From CAZHDI01 sp964531285 (GTDB lineage: Bacteria > Pseudomonadota > Alphaproteobacteria > JAJFIK01), in contig CAZHDI010000127.1 in assembly GCA_964531285.1 (NCBI GenBank), forward strand, positions 1 through 7,852: a DNA stretch of 7,852 nucleotides. Reading direction: 5' to 3'. Under the pieces are notes generated by a model. The model saw nothing but the letters and a program-made list of their open reading frames with translations. It was not told where the DNA came from and did not search any database. Of the stretch, positions 5,385-7,852 are shown one piece after another. Every line of letters begins with the position of its first letter. The stretch's first letter is position 1. Position numbers and translations under genes: made by a program.

Positions 5385-7046
5385 CTAAAGGCCGGATCGT
5401 TTCGGATGATTGGCCAGGACACCCGCAATCTTGAATTTTAGATCCGCGGGTGAAATGGGCTTTTGCAGAACGGCATCGGCATCATGGTTACCGGACAGAA
5501 ATGCAATCTCGCCGGAAATCAAAATGGCCGGCAGATTCGGGCGGATGGTCCTGGCCCGCCGGATCAGATCATCCCCCTTCATGCGCGGCATGGAATAGTC
5601 TGTCAGAAGAAGATCGAAGCCGTCCGGATCCTGTCTCAATGCGCGCAAGGTACTCGGACCATCGGCGTGCCAGGTGACCGTTGCCGCCATCACCTGCAAG
5701 ACCTCGCACAGCATCGCGCCGACAAGCGGATCGTCTTCAGCGAGAAGGACTCTGATCCCTGGATCCATATCGGCGGCCGGCTGACCGCCCAGCTCCCGCG
5801 GTCTGGTGTCATCCACGGCGCGTTCCAACAAAAAGAGGCGGATCGTCGTGCCGGCACCAACCGCGCTTTCCACCTCCACGGGCACGCTCAGACTTTCGCT
5901 CAACAGTTTGAGAGACTGCATACCGATCCCGGTTCCGCCCTTTCTGGTCTTGGTCGTGAAGAATGGATCGAAGATACGATCCATAACCGCCCGCTCCATA
6001 CCGGGCCCGTCATCGGTAATTTCCAGGACCCAATCGAAGGACGCCGATTGCGGACCAATAGTGACACAATCCGCATCGGGGGCCAGCGCGGGAGAGGCGG
6101 ACCGGGCTATTTTCACCAGGAGCCGGCCCTGCCCCTCCATCGCTTCCAGTGCGTTTTTAAGAACATTCAGAAGGCAACGGGACAACAGAACATCGTCCGC
6201 GACCGCAAAGGCATGATCGGGAAATTGCGTGATGACTCTGATGCCAACCGGCCGCATCGCCTCTGAAATCTCCAGCGTTGTGCGCATGAGGGAAATCAGA
6301 TTGATGAGCCTGGCCGCTTGCTCCTCCTCTTCCTGGCTCGGGTCGAGAGACGCAACGATGCCGGCCGCTTGATCGGCTGCCTGCTCGATGGCCTGCGCCC
6401 TCGACCGGTTGGTTGGATCGCCAGCGAGATCCGCCTGCATCAAGAGCGCATATCCATTGATTGCGGAGATCAAATTGTTGAAGTCATGGGCGATGGCCTG
6501 ACTCAGTATCCGACGGGCCGCGTTCTGCTCGGTCTCCAGAAGCCGGACTTCCAGTTCCCGCGCCTGTGCCTCGCGGTTGAGCCTGTCGGAGACATCGCGC
6601 GTCGCGCATATCATGCTTCCATTGCCCAGGGACGTGAGCGAGACCTCCTGAAAGACGGGGGTACCGGCTTTCGACACACCGACGGCAATGCCACGCCACG
6701 TTCCCTGACGGGCAAGTGTTGGGATAATTTCTTCGTCAAAACGCTGGCGTTCGGCCGGTTCGTAGAGAACCGACCAATGACAGCCTATCAGGTCGTCCGA
6801 TTCATATCCGAAAAGCTCTTTATGCGTTCCATTCATGAATGTGAATTGACCGCGGGCATCGGTGAGAGCAATGCCATCGCCCGCCATTTCGATAGCGGCG
6901 ATCAGACCCTCGTTGAGCCCAATCTGCCGGCGCAGTTTCTCGACGGTGTCATAAAGTTCGCTGGCCTTGGTTTCCAAGAGACGCTCGGCCTCTTCGCGGG
7001 CCCGCCGCTCGCGCTCCAGAACCCGCTTGAGGCGCTCCAGTTCCAT
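5385..7046 (-). CDS. Soluble PAS hybrid histidine kinase (H-NOX partner)
   Basis: The protein has 553 residues. It starts with a charged coiled coil (about 1-45, MELERLKRVLERERRAREEAE), followed by a PAS domain (about 47-155) and a second short coiled coil (about 156-180). The dimerisation/phosphoacceptor region contains HDFNN with H187. The ATP-binding domain has N298 in the N box (CLLNVLKNALEAM), DDGPGM (345-350), FDPFFTTK (359-366) and GGTGIGM (370-376). The C-terminal receiver (about 431-547) has acidic E437/D438/D439, phospho-acceptor D483 (LLTDYSMPRMKG) and K529. No signal peptide or membrane segment is visible, so it is cytoplasmic. The ATG at 7044-7046 is chosen because GGAGG lies at 7054-7058, 7 nt upstream; a longer reading would extend about 160 nt into the H-NOX gene. 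The gap after the H-NOX stop is 16 nt, so the pair is an operon. H-NOX proteins elsewhere regulate adjacent kinases by direct contact, which fits the coiled-coil N-terminus here. A hybrid kinase usually needs an Hpt protein to reach a response regulator; none is in the window. Stop TAG. Confidence 0.94.
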   Translation of the reverse strand: MELERLKRVLERERRAREEAERLLETKASELYDTVEKLRRQIGLNEGLIAAIEMAGDGIALTDARGQFTFMNGTHKELFGYESDDLIGCHWSVLYEPAERQRFDEEIIPTLARQGTWRGIAVGVSKAGTPVFQEVSLTSLGNGSMICATRDVSDRLNREAQARELEVRLLETEQNAARRILSQAIAHDFNNLISAINGYALLMQADLAGDPTNRSRAQAIEQAADQAAGIVASLDPSQEEEEQAARLINLISLMRTTLEISEAMRPVGIRVITQFPDHAFAVADDVLLSRCLLNVLKNALEAMEGQGRLLVKIARSASPALAPDADCVTIGPQSASFDWVLEITDDGPGMERAVMDRIFDPFFTTKTRKGGTGIGMQSLKLLSESLSVPVEVESAVGAGTTIRLFLLERAVDDTRPRELGGQPAADMDPGIRVLLAEDDPLVGAMLCEVLQVMAATVTWHADGPSTLRALRQDPDGFDLLLTDYSMPRMKGDDLIRRARTIRPNLPAILISGEIAFLSGNHDADAVLQKPISPADLKFKIAGVLANHPKRSGL

Positions 7047-7053
7047 GGCGATC

Positions 7054-7058
7054 CCTCC
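7054..7058 (-). promoter_or_regulatory. Kinase ribosome-binding site that fixes the start
   Basis: GGAGG on the minus strand, 7 nt before the ATG at 7044-7046, lies in the 16-nt gap after the H-NOX stop codon. It argues against upstream in-frame starts inside H-NOX and implies closely linked translation of sensor and kinase. Confidence 0.75.
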
Positions 7059-7062
7059 GGGA

Positions 7063-7623
7063 TCATCGCGAAGCGGTTTGAACTTGAAGGGTGAAGAGGG
7101 CATGCGTTCCATCTTTGGCGAGGTCGTGACGGTCGAGCCGAGTGCGTGGACCGATCTCATAGTGATCGAGAGCACCGCGGATGAGACCGTGTGCCAGATC
7201 GGCAAACGGACGGGACGAGCGGTATTCGAGCACGAGATACTCGTTGCCGATGCGCTCCTTGACCTGAAAGAAAGGAAGCTCCGCTGACGGATAGAGTTTT
7301 CTCACGTCGCGGTGAATGACCGTCTCTATCGACGCGAGCATATCGAGGCAGGTTTGAAAGTCCGCGACGAGATTGTCATGGGTCGTGGCCAGGACGGTGA
7401 AGAGGTGGTGCCCGAACTCGGTCATCAAGGCCGGCATGGGAATAGACTGAGACCCGCATATGGCCTGAGCAATGGTTACCAGATCGGTATGAGGATAATA
7501 GCCGATCGCCGTATAGGCACCGCATGAGGACAGGTCAGGCTGTTGGAGGGCATCGTCGATGGCATCAACACCGCATCTTTGCTCGATATAGTCGATGAAT
7601 TGACGAAGTACGATACCCTTCAA
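7063..7623 (-). CDS. hnoX: H-NOX haem/nitric-oxide sensor protein
   Basis: This 186-residue stand-alone H-NOX domain begins with the conserved MKGIV. It has the expected GYYPHTDLV and LMTEFGHHLF helices, the proximal haem ligand H104 in SIETVIHRDVRKLYPSAELP, and the haem-propionate motif YxSxR as Y134-R-S136-S-R138, followed by the conserved GLIRGALDHY. It should bind haem in the cytoplasm and sense NO. By manual alignment, the positions that stabilise O2 in the Thermoanaerobacter (now Caldanaerobacter) protein (W9, N74, Y140) are F9, L74 and L143 here. An apolar distal pocket fits NO-selective sensing without stable O2 binding. The last 46 residues lack cysteines, so the C-terminal zinc/thiol site seen in some Vibrio and Shewanella proteins appears absent. 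The start is TTG at 7621-7623, supported by the conserved N-terminus and by GAGGG at 7631-7635, 7 nt upstream. Stop TGA. A 16-nt gap leads to the hybrid kinase, the classic sensor-effector pairing. Confidence 0.95.
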   Translation of the reverse strand: MKGIVLRQFIDYIEQRCGVDAIDDALQQPDLSSCGAYTAIGYYPHTDLVTIAQAICGSQSIPMPALMTEFGHHLFTVLATTHDNLVADFQTCLDMLASIETVIHRDVRKLYPSAELPFFQVKERIGNEYLVLEYRSSRPFADLAHGLIRGALDHYEIGPRTRLDRHDLAKDGTHALFTLQVQTASR

Positions 7624-7630
7624 GAGATGT

Positions 7631-7635
7631 CCCTC
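7631..7635 (-). promoter_or_regulatory. Ribosome-binding site for the TTG-initiated H-NOX gene
   Basis: GAGGG on the minus strand lies 7 nt before the TTG at 7621-7623, which supports initiation at this rare codon. It overlaps the TGA (7634-7636) of a short upstream reading frame, so ribosomes finishing that frame would end on this site. Confidence 0.65.
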
Positions 7636-7693
7636 ACTGCCGGGACGGCAGATACATGGCCCCGCCGCCCGTCATCCATTCACGCGGGGTCAT
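7634..7693 (-). CDS. Possible 19-codon leader ORF upstream of H-NOX
   Basis: An ATG at 7691-7693 is preceded by AGGA with a 6-nt spacer and opens a 19-codon frame (MTPREWMTGGGAMYLPSRQ). Its TGA overlaps the H-NOX Shine-Dalgarno sequence, and the H-NOX TTG lies 10 nt further on. The arrangement would allow translational coupling. I recognise no homologue, and a frame this short can arise by chance. The same frame is open upstream through the palindrome to a start near 7840, but that longer reading has no support. Confidence 0.25.
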   Translation of the reverse strand: MTPREWMTGGGAMYLPSRQ

Positions 7694-7810
7694 GGACCGT
7701 CCTGGCGAACAGTAAGCGGCCGTGGTTGGGATCCGGTAAACTGAGCCATTCGGCTCGGGGCGACAAACACCGCTTGAGGCCCGCCGAGCATTCGACACAA
7801 ACAAGATCAG

Positions 7811-7842
7811 CGATGGGCAGGAGGCGCGCCTCCTGCCCATCG
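7811..7842. terminator. Perfect 32-bp palindrome, probable bidirectional terminator
   Basis: The half-site CGATGGGCAGGAGGCG (7811-7826) is followed directly by its exact reverse complement (7827-7842). In RNA this gives a 14-bp GC-rich stem closed by a GCGC loop on either strand. At the window edge upstream of the H-NOX operon it is most simply the terminator of a gene beyond 7852. Neither side has a clear T-run, so an operator or cruciform-type protein-binding site is also possible. Confidence 0.6.
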
Positions 7843-7852
7843 CAAACCCAGC

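Larger units (their letters stand above)
7624..7810 (-). promoter_or_regulatory. H-NOX upstream region
   Basis: This 187-nt stretch between the palindrome and the H-NOX start should contain the promoter of the sensor operon. Besides the possible leader ORF and the H-NOX ribosome-binding site, I see only a weak 5-bp stem (GAGCC 7743-7747 with GGCTC 7752-7756). No convincing -35/-10 pair or known transcription-factor box is evident by eye. Confidence 0.35.

Noticed and set aside
4497..5441. 314-codon plus-strand open frame opposite the pilin
   Set aside because: It runs antisense through the pilin, its ribosome-binding site and the control region, with no recognisable domain or signal.
5463..7094. 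Long plus-strand open frames opposite the kinase
   Set aside because: They mirror the conserved kinase motifs on the other strand and show no protein-like features of their own.
7047..7205. N-terminal extension of the kinase reading frame into the H-NOX gene
   Set aside because: The ATG at 7046 has a strong GGAGG at ideal spacing and begins a coiled coil typical of such kinases; the upstream residues look unlike a domain and overlap H-NOX coding sequence.
1..7852. CRISPR array, tRNA, rRNA, insertion sequence or attachment site
   Set aside because: No regularly spaced repeats, cloverleaf-like sequence, transposase or terminal repeats were seen on either strand.

Overview
The window is a GC-rich stretch from a Gram-negative bacterium, most likely an alphaproteobacterium. 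The clues are a DUF4402-type pilin, an HDFNN-type hybrid histidine kinase, Sec signal peptides and outer-membrane secretion machinery. I cannot name the genus; a marine Maricaulales/Hyphomonadales-like relative is a guess. All six confident genes lie on the minus strand, so transcription runs from high to low coordinates.

Sensor module (about 7.8 to 5.4 kb): a stand-alone H-NOX haem/nitric-oxide sensor (TTG start at 7623) is followed after 16 nt by a soluble PAS-HisKA-HATPase-receiver hybrid histidine kinase (7046 to 5385). Both have strong ribosome-binding sites and they form an obvious operon. Upstream of H-NOX are a possible 19-codon leader ORF and a perfect 32-bp palindrome at the window edge. 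A strong hairpin follows the kinase.

Pilus module (about 5.4 to 0.7 kb): a 324-nt control region with an 18-bp inverted repeat precedes a three-gene chaperone-usher-type operon. It encodes a secreted DUF4402 pilin-like subunit, a PapD-like periplasmic chaperone and a large usher-like outer-membrane protein with two C-terminal immunoglobulin-like/Cna-B-like domains. Stem-loops lie in both internal intergenic gaps and could set a high pilin to low chaperone and usher ratio.

Output regulator (634 to 14): a NarL/LuxR-type response regulator closes the window 88 nt after the usher.

The attractive reading is a self-contained circuit. H-NOX would bind NO and modulate the hybrid kinase, phosphate would pass (perhaps through an Hpt protein outside the window) to the LuxR-type regulator, and the regulator would control the pilus operon lying between sensor and regulator. 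H-NOX/kinase control of biofilm is established in Shewanella and Vibrio. Physical linkage of such a module to a DUF4402 chaperone-usher operon is the notable feature here. The functional connection is inference from gene order.
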